From assembly GCA_017993715.1 (NCBI GenBank), contig JAGOME010000012.1:1-64000 (forward strand): DNA of 64,000 bases, given 5' to 3'. The notes below the pieces were generated by a model, which did not search any database, was not told the origin of the DNA, and worked only from the letters and a program-made list of their open reading frames with translations. The translations under genes were made by a program, and so were the position numbers. Shown here in pieces: positions 24,001 to 32,761 of this stretch. How positions within the stretch are numbered: position 1 is the stretch's first letter; every line of letters starts with the position of its first letter. Source of the DNA: Phycicoccus sp. (GTDB taxonomy: Bacteria; Actinomycetota; Actinomycetes; Actinomycetales; Dermatophilaceae).

Positions 24001-25077
24001 ATGAGCAGTCGCATCGTGACCATCGCTCGGCTGCTCCTGCCCAGCACCGGGGCAGTGGTCGTGATCGTCGTGGCCATCCCCGCCGTGGCGGCCGCGTCGT
24101 GGGATGACATCACGACCACGCTGGGCCGCCTTGACCCTCTGGTCGTCGTCGGGCTCACCGCCCTCTGGGTTGCCGGGCTCGTGGCCCAGACTCCGACGCT
24201 GACTGCCGCCCTCCCGGGCCTCAGCCATCGGCGAGCCCTGGCCCTGAACCTCTCCGGCTCGTGCGTCTCCAACCTGCTGCCCCTCGGCGGGGCTGCGGGC
24301 ACGGCCGTCAACTGGCGCATGGTGCGCGGCTGGGGTTTTGGCGCGGCGGCATTCGCGCGGTGGGCACTGGTCACCAACCTCGCGGACACCGCCGTCAAAC
24401 TCGCCCTGCCGGCGGTGGTTCTCGGGTGGTTTGCCGTCTCGGCGGATGCTCCGCCACACGTCATCGGGACGGCAGCCTTGGCCGGGGCTGCCTTGCTCAT
24501 CGTGCTCATCGCCCTCATCGGCGTCGGCTCCCGCGAGGCCACGCTGCGTCGCGTCGGCGGCTGGCTCGACGGGTGCGCAGAACGGATTGCCTTCCTGCCC
24601 CGCTCACGAGAGGGCTATGCCGCGGATGTTGTCCGCTTCCGGACGCAGAGCGCCGAGCTCATCATCGGAGGCTGGCCTGGGCTCCTCGGTGGCAAACTCG
24701 CGTACGCCATTCTCCAGGCCGCCCTGCTCTGGGGCTGTCTGGCCGCGGTGGGGGTGCAGCTGCCGTTGGTGGTCGTCGCGGCGGCATTCGTCGTCGAACG
24801 CGTCCTGTCCCTCCTCGTGCTCACTCCGGGCGCGGTCGGCCCGGTCGAGGTTGGCATGGTCGCGGCCCTCACGGCCCTGGGCGCACCCTCTGCGGCAGCG
24901 GCGGCGGGAGTCCTGCTGTATCGCGCCTTCATCGTGGCCTTGGAGATCCCTGTCGGTGGGGCCGTCTTGGTCGGCTGGTGGGCCCAGCGCCAGGCCGTGC
25001 GCCGAATGCCGCGCCGCACGATGGCGCCGTCACGCCCGGTCCCGCCCCTGCCCGGCTCTGCCATCACGACGCGCTAG
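24001..25077 (+). CDS. Flippase-like integral membrane protein (UPF0104/LPG synthetase TM type)
   Basis: A 358-residue protein with about eight membrane helices. The pattern NLLPLGGAAGTAVNWRM and the later TPGAVGPVEVGMVAAL match the membrane domain of lysylphosphatidylglycerol synthetases and UPF0104 proteins, which flip lipids or lipid-linked sugars. No catalytic aminoacyltransferase domain is attached. It stands alone, divergent from the LysE gene. The ribosome binding site is weak. Confidence 0.78.
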   Translation: MSSRIVTIARLLLPSTGAVVVIVVAIPAVAAASWDDITTTLGRLDPLVVVGLTALWVAGLVAQTPTLTAALPGLSHRRALALNLSGSCVSNLLPLGGAAGTAVNWRMVRGWGFGAAAFARWALVTNLADTAVKLALPAVVLGWFAVSADAPPHVIGTAALAGAALLIVLIALIGVGSREATLRRVGGWLDGCAERIAFLPRSREGYAADVVRFRTQSAELIIGGWPGLLGGKLAYAILQAALLWGCLAAVGVQLPLVVVAAAFVVERVLSLLVLTPGAVGPVEVGMVAALTALGAPSAAAAAGVLLYRAFIVALEIPVGGAVLVGWWAQRQAVRRMPRRTMAPSRPVPPLPGSAITTR

Positions 25078-25113
25078 TCGGGTACCGGGCAGCGCCGACT
25101 GGCAGACCCACCC

Positions 25114-25178
25114 CGTCGAGGTGACACGACACGCGGACGAATGCCGTGGCGGGGCCCGCGTGTCATGTCATCTCGACG
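25114..25178. repeat. 65-bp palindromic element, copy A
   Basis: The left arm CGTCGAGGTGACACGACACG (from 25114) pairs with the right arm at 25157-25178 (20 of 22 positions). The loop contains a GAATGCCGY motif at 25139. The same element recurs at 26014-26077, at 52413-52474, and as separated arms at 53301 and 54017. Copies A and B bracket a toxin-antitoxin pair. Confidence 0.85.
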
Positions 25179-25230
25179 GAAGGGGAGCACCAACTGACAG
25201 CAAGAGATGTGCCGATGCTATGATGCGTTG

Positions 25231-25458
25231 ATGCGAACGACGCTTGAGATCGACGACACCGTGCTCGCGGCCGCACGCGCGCTGGCCCAGGCTCGCCGGA
25301 TCTCGCTCGGTGCTGCCCTGTCCGAGTTGGCGCGACGCGGGCTGTCCCAGCAGCAGCAGCCCGGGGCCGATGTCGGCTACAGCCCGTTCCCCGTCATGGT
25401 GGGCGACCCTGATGTGGTGGTCACGGACGAACTGATCGCTGAGCATCGCGATGCCTAA
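25231..25458 (+). CDS. VapB-like antitoxin
   Basis: A 75-residue protein starting MRTTLEIDDTVLAAARALAQ, the ribbon-helix-helix start of VapB/MazE-type antitoxins. A Gln-rich hinge and an acidic tail (DVVVTDELIAEHRDA) follow. TATGAT at 25219-25224 lies six bases before the ATG, so the transcript is probably leaderless. The gene overlaps the PIN toxin gene by eight bases. Confidence 0.78.
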   Translation: MRTTLEIDDTVLAAARALAQARRISLGAALSELARRGLSQQQQPGADVGYSPFPVMVGDPDVVVTDELIAEHRDA

Positions 25459-25888
25459 CGACGACGTGCCGTTGTTTGATGTCAATGCCCTCGTCGCCTT
25501 AACGCTGACGACGCATCAACACCACCGGGCCGCCCACGATTACCTCAAGGCGCGAGTCGCCTGGGCGACGTGTCCGATGACGGAGGCGGCCCTGATCCGC
25601 CTTCTGATGAATCCCGCGGTTGTCGGGTCACGCCGACGAGCCGGCGACGTGATGTCGGTGGTTGCCGGGTTCCGCGCCGACCCGCGCTGGACCCTTCTCG
25701 CCGACCACACGACCCTGGCCACGCCGCACATCAACACCGCGGTCCTGATGGGCCACCAACAGGTGACCGACCTGCACCTGGTCAACCTGGCCGCCAGCCA
25801 TGGCACACGGCTCGCGACCTTCGACGCAACCATGCACACCTGGCTGGCCCCGGCTGATCGCCGCTACGTGGACCTCATTCCGGCCTGA
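25451..25888 (+). CDS. PIN-domain toxin, VapC-like
   Basis: A 145-residue PIN protein. The first acidic residue is in PLFDVNALVAL, the central TEAALIRLL has Glu, and VTDLHLVNLA and TFDATMHTWL supply the later Asp residues. Together with the overlapping antitoxin gene it forms a type II module. The module is bracketed by two copies of a 65-bp palindrome (25114-25178 and 26014-26077), which may have moved or maintained it. Confidence 0.8.
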   Translation: MPNDDVPLFDVNALVALTLTTHQHHRAAHDYLKARVAWATCPMTEAALIRLLMNPAVVGSRRRAGDVMSVVAGFRADPRWTLLADHTTLATPHINTAVLMGHQQVTDLHLVNLAASHGTRLATFDATMHTWLAPADRRYVDLIPA

Positions 25889-26013
25889 CCCCATCCGCTC
25901 GCGTGACAGGTCATCGAGCCAGATCGAGGCCGCCCAGACACCCGGGTAGCCGCCCATGAGGCCGCTGCCGCCACGCCGCACGCAGTGACCCTCGCCGTTG
26001 CCGGCTGGCCCTC

Positions 26014-26077
26014 CGTCGAGATGACATGACACGCGGACAGATTTCGAATGCCGCCCGCGTGTCATGTCATCTCAACG
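26014..26077. repeat. 64-bp palindromic element, copy B
   Basis: The left arm CGTCGAGATGACATGACACG (from 26014) pairs with the right arm ending at 26077, with one mismatch. The loop holds GAATGCC at 26046. It lies between the PIN toxin gene and the GalT-like gene, which converge, so it could also act as a bidirectional terminator. The rest of the spacer from 25889 shows nothing else. Confidence 0.85.
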
Positions 26078-26095
26078 AGGGACTAACCGGGTCGG

Positions 26096-27421
26096 CTAGC
26101 GCAGGTTTGGGTTGTAGCGCAACGGGTTTGGCTGCACGCGACATTCAGTCCCGATCCTGATGCCCTCACCGAGGCGACCGGCGTCGCGCAGGTCATAGAG
26201 CGCGGGGACCACCCGTTCGCGCAGGTCGTAGGGCCCGATCGTGTTGACATAGATCTTGGTCCCGCCCTCGAAACCGGCGAGCGTGGAGACCCGCCATTTG
26301 AGGACGACGTGCCACGGCATCGGGACATCGACAGCCGGAGGGCGATAGTGCCATTCCTCGTTACACGGCACCGCCGGCCCCGTCGCCGCGTGCATCGCAT
26401 GAAGGAGATCCGCGAAGGAGTCACGCTCCTCATCGGACTGCTCCGCCGGGCTGCTCACCGGAGACGTCGACCACACCTCGAGGCTGGGGAACCGGTGCCC
26501 GAACCCCACCGTGGCGACCGCGTGTGCATTCTCGGCGATGACGAGGTTGTGATAGCCGGCATAGTTGACGGCCTTGTCGTTGAACACATTCGGGTTCTCG
26601 CGCACCGCACGCACCTCGAGCTCGGCCTGGACCCCGTGCTCGTCGATCCCCACCAGTTGTTTGTGGAGGTGATCGAAGGAGGCTCCCGCGGGGCGCAGCC
26701 AGTTCTGGAAGACCGAGACGTTGCGGATGTAGCGATTGCTCTCATAGAGGTCGGCCATCGCCGCCGTGGTCAGGCCGATGTACTCACGATGCTCAGCCGG
26801 GGTGAGCGTCCCCGACGACGCGAGCTGGTCGCTGGTCTGCGCGCCGTCGACGAAGTGCCGCCCCGCGACGATGACGTCGTGGGCGCTGCCGAAGAAGTCA
26901 CCACTGCTGTCGAATAGTTCCTCTTCGGTGAGGTGCAGTGCCCGCTGCCCCAGCCGGCGGCCGATCATCTCCAGGAGGTGTTCGCGCCCGCCGGGCGCCT
27001 CGGCATACCGATCCCAACGTTCGCGGGCGGTGTCCGGCAACGTGTAGCCGTAGTTGGCCTGCCAGTAGTCGACCGAGATGATCTCGAAGAGGTTGGGGAT
27101 CCGCCGGAAGTCCGCCGTCTCGGCGAGCACCTCTGGCAGCGTGAGTCCGCGGCGTCGTTCGAATGCCGCCCCGCGCCGGACCGAGCGTGCCTTCTCTGGC
27201 GGGGTCTCTGCGTAACGCCCCGAGCAGAACGCGCACGTCACGGCATTCGCGTCAGGTGCCAATGCGTGGACGTCCGCTGGCACGAGAGTGATCGGGCGAT
27301 CAGCCCGCCCAGGGACGGTCCAGACCTGGGTGCCGGTGAACGGGTTGACCTGTTTGATGGTCCCGTCGGCGAGGGTGTGGATGTACTCGACAGGCAGGAT
27401 CGGTCCCGACGGCGGCGTCAT
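26096..27421 (-). CDS. DUF4921 protein, galactose-1-phosphate uridylyltransferase-like
   Basis: A 441-residue protein of the GalT/HIT superfamily. FDHLHKQLVG is the HxH active-site segment (one His pair plus Gln), and NEEWHYRPP and NYAGYHNLVI flank it. A CAFCSGRY pair near the N-terminus may bind zinc as in GalT. Actinobacterial members are filed as DUF4921 and have no proven substrate; a nucleotidyl-transfer or hydrolase reaction on a sugar phosphate is likely. Stands alone. Confidence 0.75.
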   Translation of the reverse strand: MTPPSGPILPVEYIHTLADGTIKQVNPFTGTQVWTVPGRADRPITLVPADVHALAPDANAVTCAFCSGRYAETPPEKARSVRRGAAFERRRGLTLPEVLAETADFRRIPNLFEIISVDYWQANYGYTLPDTARERWDRYAEAPGGREHLLEMIGRRLGQRALHLTEEELFDSSGDFFGSAHDVIVAGRHFVDGAQTSDQLASSGTLTPAEHREYIGLTTAAMADLYESNRYIRNVSVFQNWLRPAGASFDHLHKQLVGIDEHGVQAELEVRAVRENPNVFNDKAVNYAGYHNLVIAENAHAVATVGFGHRFPSLEVWSTSPVSSPAEQSDEERDSFADLLHAMHAATGPAVPCNEEWHYRPPAVDVPMPWHVVLKWRVSTLAGFEGGTKIYVNTIGPYDLRERVVPALYDLRDAGRLGEGIRIGTECRVQPNPLRYNPNLR

Positions 27422-27542
27422 GGGGTCATTGTCGCCCGGCGTCAGCCTGTCGCCCTCAGGGCTCGCGGGCCCCCCAGCCGCGGCACCCCGCCGAGCAGAA
27501 CATCGCCAACGAGACCGAGCTGCGGGCTAGTCGGGTGCTCCC

Positions 27543-27932
27543 TCAGCGCGGTGCGAACACCTGCACCCCGGCAGCCAGGGCGGCCTGGGCCAGCTCCTCG
27601 TCATAGGTCAGGATCGCGTCGGCTCCGATCCGCAACGCGACGGCGAGGTGGATGGCGTCGTGCGAACGCAGTGGAGCGTGGGTTCCTGCGCTCATCAGAT
27701 CTCCCCGGCTCAGGTCAATGAGCGTGATGGCGTCCAAGACCGTCGTGACAGCCGAAAGGGTCACGACGGACGGATGACGGCCGGCCGCGCAGTGAAGCTC
27801 GGTGTGCAGGAGCCACGATGCGGCCAACGAATAGTCGCCTCCCGTCAAGGCGGAAACCAGAGGATCGGACTCGGGCTCGTCGACGAGCAGCTTCATCGCC
27901 GCCGACGTGTCCACGTAGATGACACTCACCAT
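27543..27932 (-). CDS. PIN-domain toxin
   Basis: A 129-residue PIN protein: YVDTSAAMKLL provides the first Asp, LHTELHCAA the Glu, HDAIHLAVAL the third acidic residue and LTYDEELAQAA the last. It overlaps the Phd/YefM-type antitoxin gene by seven bases. It is the third PIN toxin in this window; the three are not close copies of one another. Confidence 0.82.
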   Translation of the reverse strand: MVSVIYVDTSAAMKLLVDEPESDPLVSALTGGDYSLAASWLLHTELHCAAGRHPSVVTLSAVTTVLDAITLIDLSRGDLMSAGTHAPLRSHDAIHLAVALRIGADAILTYDEELAQAALAAGVQVFAPR

Positions 27933-28192
27933 GGACCCCGCACATCGGCAACGATGTCCTGTGAGGGCATGCCGGCATTCGCTCGCACGATGGTTGCCAG
28001 AGACCCGCTCCCGGTGCGAGCAGCGCGAGCCTCCCCGCGGGCGACAAGCGCATTCAGATCGTGACCGTTGATCGGCACGATGAGCGCGACCGGACGACCG
28101 TTGTTGCTCACCTGCACCGTCTCCCCTGACTCCACGCGTCGGAGGATTTCACCGCTGTTGTTGCGCATCTCCCGGTGGGTGATCGTGTCCAT
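27926..28192 (-). CDS. Phd/YefM-family antitoxin
   Basis: An 88-residue antitoxin with the Phd start (ITHREMRNNSGEILRRVESG) and ETVQVSNNGRPVALIVP, the beta-hairpin of the DNA-binding domain. The C-terminal part should wrap the PIN toxin. It probably autoregulates via the direct repeats just upstream (28201-28217). A TACCTT box 6-7 bases before the ATG suggests a leaderless transcript. Confidence 0.82.
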   Translation of the reverse strand: MDTITHREMRNNSGEILRRVESGETVQVSNNGRPVALIVPINGHDLNALVARGEARAARTGSGSLATIVRANAGMPSQDIVADVRGPW

Positions 28193-28200
28193 ACCTCAAG

Positions 28201-28217
28201 GTAGCACCCCGTAGCAC
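28201..28217. promoter_or_regulatory. Direct repeats GTAGCAC, one helical turn apart
   Basis: GTAGCAC occurs at 28201-28207 and 28211-28217, overlapping the putative -10 region of the Phd/YefM antitoxin gene. The spacing of exactly ten bases suits two protein dimers on one DNA face, a probable autoregulatory operator. Confidence 0.4.
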
Positions 28218-28287
28218 GCGGACGGAGATCGCCCTGGGAGGCAACCGTCTGCAACGGGCCCAGCCGGATCAGTCGTGCGAGTCCGGG

Positions 28288-30948
28288 TCAGTCCGGGAGG
28301 CTCGCGCGTCCGGCTTCGAGGCGAGCGATCGGCACCCGGAACGGGGAGCAGGACACGTAGTCCAGACCGACCTCCTCGAAGAAGTGGACTGATGCCGGAT
28401 CACCACCGTGCTCGCCGCAGACCCCGAGCTTGAGACCCTCGTGCACGGCGCGCCCCTTCTCGGCGGCCACGCGCACCAAGGCGCCGACGCCGTCGACATC
28501 GATGCTCTCGAACGGGGACACCCCGAACACCCCGTTGTCGAGGTACTGGGAGAAGAACGACGCCTCGACGTCGTCGCGCGAGAATCCCCAGGTCATCTGG
28601 GTCAGGTCGTTGGTGCCGAAGGAGAAGAACTCCGCCACGGGCGCAATGTGATCGGCCGTCATCGCCGCGCGAGGCAGCTCGATCATGGTCCCGATGTGCA
28701 GCGGCACGTCCACGCCGGTGGATTCGGCCACCTCGACAGCGATCTGCTTGATCCGACCGCGGACGAGCTCGAGCTCACGCACCGACGCCACGAGCGGAAT
28801 CATGATCTCCGGTCGAGGGTCGCCGCCGGCCTGGATCCGCGCGGCCGCGGCCTCGAGGATGGCCCGGGCCTGCATGGTGAACAGGCCAGGGATGACGATG
28901 CCGAGGCGCACGCCCCGCAGCCCGAGCATCGGGTTGGCTTCGTGGAGCCGCTTCACCGCATCGAGCAGCTTGCGCTCGCGGCGACGACGGTGGCCGCGCA
29001 TCTCGGCGACGGCCATCTGCACCGACAGCTCGGTGAAGTCAGGGAGGAACTCGTGTAGCGGCGGGTCGATGAGCCGGATCGTCACCGGCAGCCCATCCAT
29101 GGCCTCAAGGATCTCGGTGAAGTCGCTGCGCTGCATCGGCAGCAGCGCCGCCAAGGCCTCGTCCTGCTCGGCCGGGGTCTCGGCCACGATGAGGTTCTCG
29201 ACCAGCACCCGCCGATCACCGAGGAACATATGCTCCGTGCGGCACAACCCGATCCCCTGGGCCCCGAAGCGTCGGGCGCGGGCGGAGTCGTCCGGGGTGT
29301 CGGAGTTGGCCCGCACCTGCATCCGCCGGGTGGCATCCGCATGGTCCATGAGGCGGGCCACCGACGTGACCAGCGGATCGTCCAGCTGCTCACCCTCGAA
29401 GTAGCGCACGACGTGGGAGTCCGCGACCGGCACGGCGCCGTCGAAGATCTCCCCAGTCGAGCCATCGATCGAGATCAGGTCACCCTCGACGATGGTCTTG
29501 CCATCCCGGACGATGAACTGGCCGGCTTTGGTGTCGACATCCAGGGCCTCGGCGCCGCAGACGCACGTGCGTCCCATGCCGCGCGCGACCACGGCCGCGT
29601 GGGACGTCTTGCCGCCCCGGCTGGTCAGGACGCCTTTGGCCACGACCATGCCGGGCAGGTCGTCCGGGCTGGTCTCCTTGCGCACGAGGATGACGTCCTC
29701 ACCGCGCTCGCTCCACTCGACCGCCGTCGCCCAGTCGAAGACGGCCTTGCCGACGGCGGCACCGGGTGAGGCGTTCATCCCGATGGCGAGGAGCGTGCGC
29801 TCGGCATCCTCATCGAACCGCGGGAACATCAGTGACGCCAGTTGGGCGCCCGTCACGCGCTGGAGAGCCTCATCGAGATCGATGAGCCCCTCGTCGACCA
29901 TCGTCGTGGCGATCCGGAATGCCGCCTCGGGCGTGCGCTTGCCGACCCGGGTCTGCAGCATCCACAAGGTCCCCCGCTCGACGGTGAACTCGATGTCGCA
30001 CATGTCCCGGTAGTGGTCCTCCAGCGTCTGCATAATGCCCAGCAGCTGGTCGTAGGACACCTTGTCGATCTGCTCCATGTCGGCGAGAGACACCGTGTTG
30101 CGGATGCCGGCAACGACGTCCTCACCCTGGGCATTCTGCAGGTAGTCGCCGTAGACCCCCGACTCACCCGACGCCGGGTCGCGCGTGAAGCAGACACCCG
30201 AGCCAGACGTCTCGCCAAGGTTGCCGAAGACCATCGCCTGCACGTTGACCGCGGTCCCGAGGTCCTCGGGGATGCGCTCCTGGCGCCGGTAGAGCCGGGC
30301 GCGATCGGTGTTCCACGAGTCGAAAACCGCGCGCACCGCGAGGTCAAGCTGCTCTCGCGGGTCCTGCGGGAAGTCCCGGCCGGCATGCTCCATGATCAGC
30401 GCCTGATAGACCCCGACCAAGCCGAGCAGATCCGGCTCGGTGAGCTCGGTGTCGAGGGTGACTCCCGCCCGCTTTTTGTTGCGCTCCAACGCTTCCTCGA
30501 AGACCTCGGAGTCGATCCCGAGGACCGTGCCGCCAAACATCTGAATGAGACGCCGGTAGGAGTCGTAGGCGAACCGCCCGTCGCCGGAGATGGCCTTGAG
30601 GCCGTGCACCGACGCGTCGTTGAGGCCGATATTCAGGACGGTCTCCATCATCCCGGGCATCGAGAACTTGGCCCCGGATCGCACACTGACCAGCAGCGGA
30701 TCCTTGGCATCGCCGAGCGTGCGACCCATGGCCTGCTCGAGAGCGGCCAAGTGGGTGGTCACCTCCTCGGCCAGCCCGTCGGGCTCATGTCCGACCCTAA
30801 GGTAGGCCTGGCAGGCCTGCGTGGAGATCGTGAAACCTGGGGGAACCGGCAACCCCAGCCGGCTCATCTCGGCGAGGTTGGCACCCTTTCCCCCCAGCAG
30901 ATCCTTGAGGTCCTTGTTGCCCTCGGAGAAGTCGAACACGAACTGCAT
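28288..30948 (-). CDS. ppdK: Pyruvate, phosphate dikinase
   Basis: An 886-residue enzyme of normal length. The N-terminal ATP-grasp domain begins FVFDFSEGNKDLKDLLGGKG. The swivelling domain has the phosphohistidine in GGKTSHAAVVARGMG (about residue 450). The C-terminal TIM barrel has GTNDLTQMTWGFSRDD and LGVCGEHGGDPASV. It interconverts pyruvate, ATP and phosphate with phosphoenolpyruvate, AMP and diphosphate. The ATG at 30948 has AGGAGG five bases upstream, and a -10 box TACGGT lies about 30 bases upstream. No PPDK regulatory protein gene is adjacent. Confidence 0.93.
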   Translation of the reverse strand: MQFVFDFSEGNKDLKDLLGGKGANLAEMSRLGLPVPPGFTISTQACQAYLRVGHEPDGLAEEVTTHLAALEQAMGRTLGDAKDPLLVSVRSGAKFSMPGMMETVLNIGLNDASVHGLKAISGDGRFAYDSYRRLIQMFGGTVLGIDSEVFEEALERNKKRAGVTLDTELTEPDLLGLVGVYQALIMEHAGRDFPQDPREQLDLAVRAVFDSWNTDRARLYRRQERIPEDLGTAVNVQAMVFGNLGETSGSGVCFTRDPASGESGVYGDYLQNAQGEDVVAGIRNTVSLADMEQIDKVSYDQLLGIMQTLEDHYRDMCDIEFTVERGTLWMLQTRVGKRTPEAAFRIATTMVDEGLIDLDEALQRVTGAQLASLMFPRFDEDAERTLLAIGMNASPGAAVGKAVFDWATAVEWSERGEDVILVRKETSPDDLPGMVVAKGVLTSRGGKTSHAAVVARGMGRTCVCGAEALDVDTKAGQFIVRDGKTIVEGDLISIDGSTGEIFDGAVPVADSHVVRYFEGEQLDDPLVTSVARLMDHADATRRMQVRANSDTPDDSARARRFGAQGIGLCRTEHMFLGDRRVLVENLIVAETPAEQDEALAALLPMQRSDFTEILEAMDGLPVTIRLIDPPLHEFLPDFTELSVQMAVAEMRGHRRRRERKLLDAVKRLHEANPMLGLRGVRLGIVIPGLFTMQARAILEAAAARIQAGGDPRPEIMIPLVASVRELELVRGRIKQIAVEVAESTGVDVPLHIGTMIELPRAAMTADHIAPVAEFFSFGTNDLTQMTWGFSRDDVEASFFSQYLDNGVFGVSPFESIDVDGVGALVRVAAEKGRAVHEGLKLGVCGEHGGDPASVHFFEEVGLDYVSCSPFRVPIARLEAGRASLPD

Positions 30949-31091
30949 GGCGCCTCCTGGCTTCGTCGCTGGTCCCACCGTAGACCTGCCGGTTCGACCC
31001 GGTCTCAAGAGGGCGCCGGCCAGGCTGATTCTTGGTATCAGCCCAGACGCGTTGTCGCCGAGGCCTGCTCTCGCGGACGATGTCCGCAGCC

Positions 31092-31113
31092 CCCGGCGCA
31101 CTTCTGCGCCGGG
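31092..31113 (+). terminator. Nine-base-pair hairpin before the SDR gene
   Basis: CCCGGCGCA (31092-31100) pairs perfectly with TGCGCCGGG (31105-31113) around CTTC, 25 bases before the ATG at 31138. It could end transcripts coming from the left or act as a 5' leader structure. No T-tract. Confidence 0.45.
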
Positions 31114-31137
31114 AATACGAGTGAAGGGGCCCTCGAC

Positions 31138-31902
31138 ATGGGACGTCTGGACACCAAGGTCGCCCTCATCACGGGGATTGGCGCGGGCATGGGGCGCGAG
31201 GCCGCGCTGCGGTTCGCCGCAGAGGGCGCTCGGGTGATCGGTTGCGACCTCAACGTGGATGCCTTGGAGGAGACCGTCGCTCTGGGGCGGGCCGCCGGTA
31301 ACCAGATCACGGGGCACGGTCCCGTCGACGTGGGGAATGCCGCCGCGGTACAGGCGTGGATCGATGAGGCCGCGCAGGTCCACGGAGGCATCGACATCCT
31401 CTACAACAACGCCTCCATTCAACGCTTCGGCGCGATCGACGAGATCTCCGTCGAGGACTGGGACTTCGCGATCGACATGGAGCTCAACCTGGTCTTCTAT
31501 GCCGTCCGGGCGGCCTGGAAACACCTCAAGGTCCGCGGCGGTGTCATCGTCAACATTGGTTCGATCGCCGGCACGCGTGGGGTGGAGTTCATGCCACAGA
31601 ATGCGCATGGCGCGGCCAAGGCGGGCGTGATCAACCTGACGCAGCAGTTGGCCGTCGAGGGTGGGCCTCACGGCATTCGGGCTGTGTGTGTGTCGCCGGG
31701 TTTCATCGCGACGCCGGCCACCCAGTTCCTCGTCGACAACCCACCCGCGCCGCTCAAAGCGACGTGGGACCGGATCCCGCTACGCCGGGTCGGAGCGCCA
31801 GCCGACGTGGTGAATGCCGCGGTCTTCCTCGCCTCCGACGAGGCCTCGTGGATCACGGGGATCAACCTCGTGGTCGACGGCGGCGGCTCGGTCCTCGGCT
31901 AG
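31138..31902 (+). CDS. Short-chain dehydrogenase/reductase with His at the usual Tyr position
   Basis: A 254-residue SDR. The nucleotide motif is TGIGAGMGREAA, NNAS is the structural motif (residues about 88-91), and the catalytic Ser lies in NIGSIAG. The expected YxxxK is HGAAK (QNAHGAAKAGVI), so the catalytic Tyr is replaced by His while Lys remains. The C-terminal GGGSVLG is normal. Some SDR subgroups carry this change; whether they are active dehydrogenases is uncertain. Divergent from ppdK, monocistronic, with GAAGGGG as ribosome binding site. Confidence 0.85.
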   Translation: MGRLDTKVALITGIGAGMGREAALRFAAEGARVIGCDLNVDALEETVALGRAAGNQITGHGPVDVGNAAAVQAWIDEAAQVHGGIDILYNNASIQRFGAIDEISVEDWDFAIDMELNLVFYAVRAAWKHLKVRGGVIVNIGSIAGTRGVEFMPQNAHGAAKAGVINLTQQLAVEGGPHGIRAVCVSPGFIATPATQFLVDNPPAPLKATWDRIPLRRVGAPADVVNAAVFLASDEASWITGINLVVDGGGSVLG

Positions 31903-32100
31903 CGCACGCTCACTCCCGACGCCGGGCAAACCTGCGAATCGGGATCGGCTCCTCAACCCGCTCGGTTCGTCGCGCCGAGACGCACCCGACTCACACTTCG
32001 CTGACGTGTCCCGTTCCATGCGCATGAGCCCAGATCGACGCCACGGCGCGCCCTCACCTCCATCACGGCACCGCGTGAATCCGCGGCGTTCACCAGGCCA

Positions 32101-32736
32101 ATGACCGCGACTCAGAGCCTGGGGCTCATCGCTTTTCTGTTTCCCCTCGCCTTCAGCCCCGGCCCTGGCAATTCGTACTTCGCCGCGCTGGGGGCGGCCA
32201 GAGGGCTGCGGGGCAGCCTGGCCGCGCTGTGTGGCTACCACGTCGCGACCTGGCTGGTCACCCTCGGGCTCGGGCTCGGGGCCGGGGTGGCCCTGCTCAA
32301 CGAGCCGGTGGCGTTACGCCTGCTGGGGCTGCTCGGCGGCGGCTACATCCTGTGGTTGGGCGTTGCTGGTCTGCGATCCGTCCCTGCCGGCAGCACGCCC
32401 GTGGGGGCTCAGCCGGTTGAGGGGAATCCATCGGGTGCGGCTGGGCTCATGGCGGGGGCGCTTCTCCTGCTGCTCAACCCCAAGGCCTACCTCATCATCG
32501 CCGTCATGTTCAGCGAGTTCCTCAGCACGCAGGAGCACACCCCTGGTCGGGTGGTTGCCATCACGACCATCTTCACTCTGAACAACCTGGTGGCCTTTGC
32601 CCTGTGGGCGCTCGCTGGTCAGGCGTTGGGGAGGTGGGCGGTGCGATCAGGACACCAGCGGCTCCTCGACCGTGGCTTCGCCGTCGGCGTCATGGCCGTC
32701 GGCGCTTGGCTGATCGCGGGCACGGTGACCTCCTAG
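32101..32736 (+). CDS. LysE/RhtB-family exporter
   Basis: A 211-residue six-helix membrane protein with LAFSPGPGNSYFAALGAARG, the LysE-family signature, and LLLLNPKAYLIIAVMF in the middle. It should export an amino acid or similar small molecule. It differs clearly from the exporter at 23220. The 198-base spacer before it shows no clear promoter or structure to me. Confidence 0.82.
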   Translation: MTATQSLGLIAFLFPLAFSPGPGNSYFAALGAARGLRGSLAALCGYHVATWLVTLGLGLGAGVALLNEPVALRLLGLLGGGYILWLGVAGLRSVPAGSTPVGAQPVEGNPSGAAGLMAGALLLLLNPKAYLIIAVMFSEFLSTQEHTPGRVVAITTIFTLNNLVAFALWALAGQALGRWAVRSGHQRLLDRGFAVGVMAVGAWLIAGTVTS

Positions 32737-32761
32737 CGGGATCAGACCCGATCGCCGAGCC

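Noticed and set aside
30949..31040. tRNA-like GGTTCGACCC near 30990
   Set aside because: No cloverleaf can be built around it; no other tRNA T-loop candidates survived inspection of either strand.
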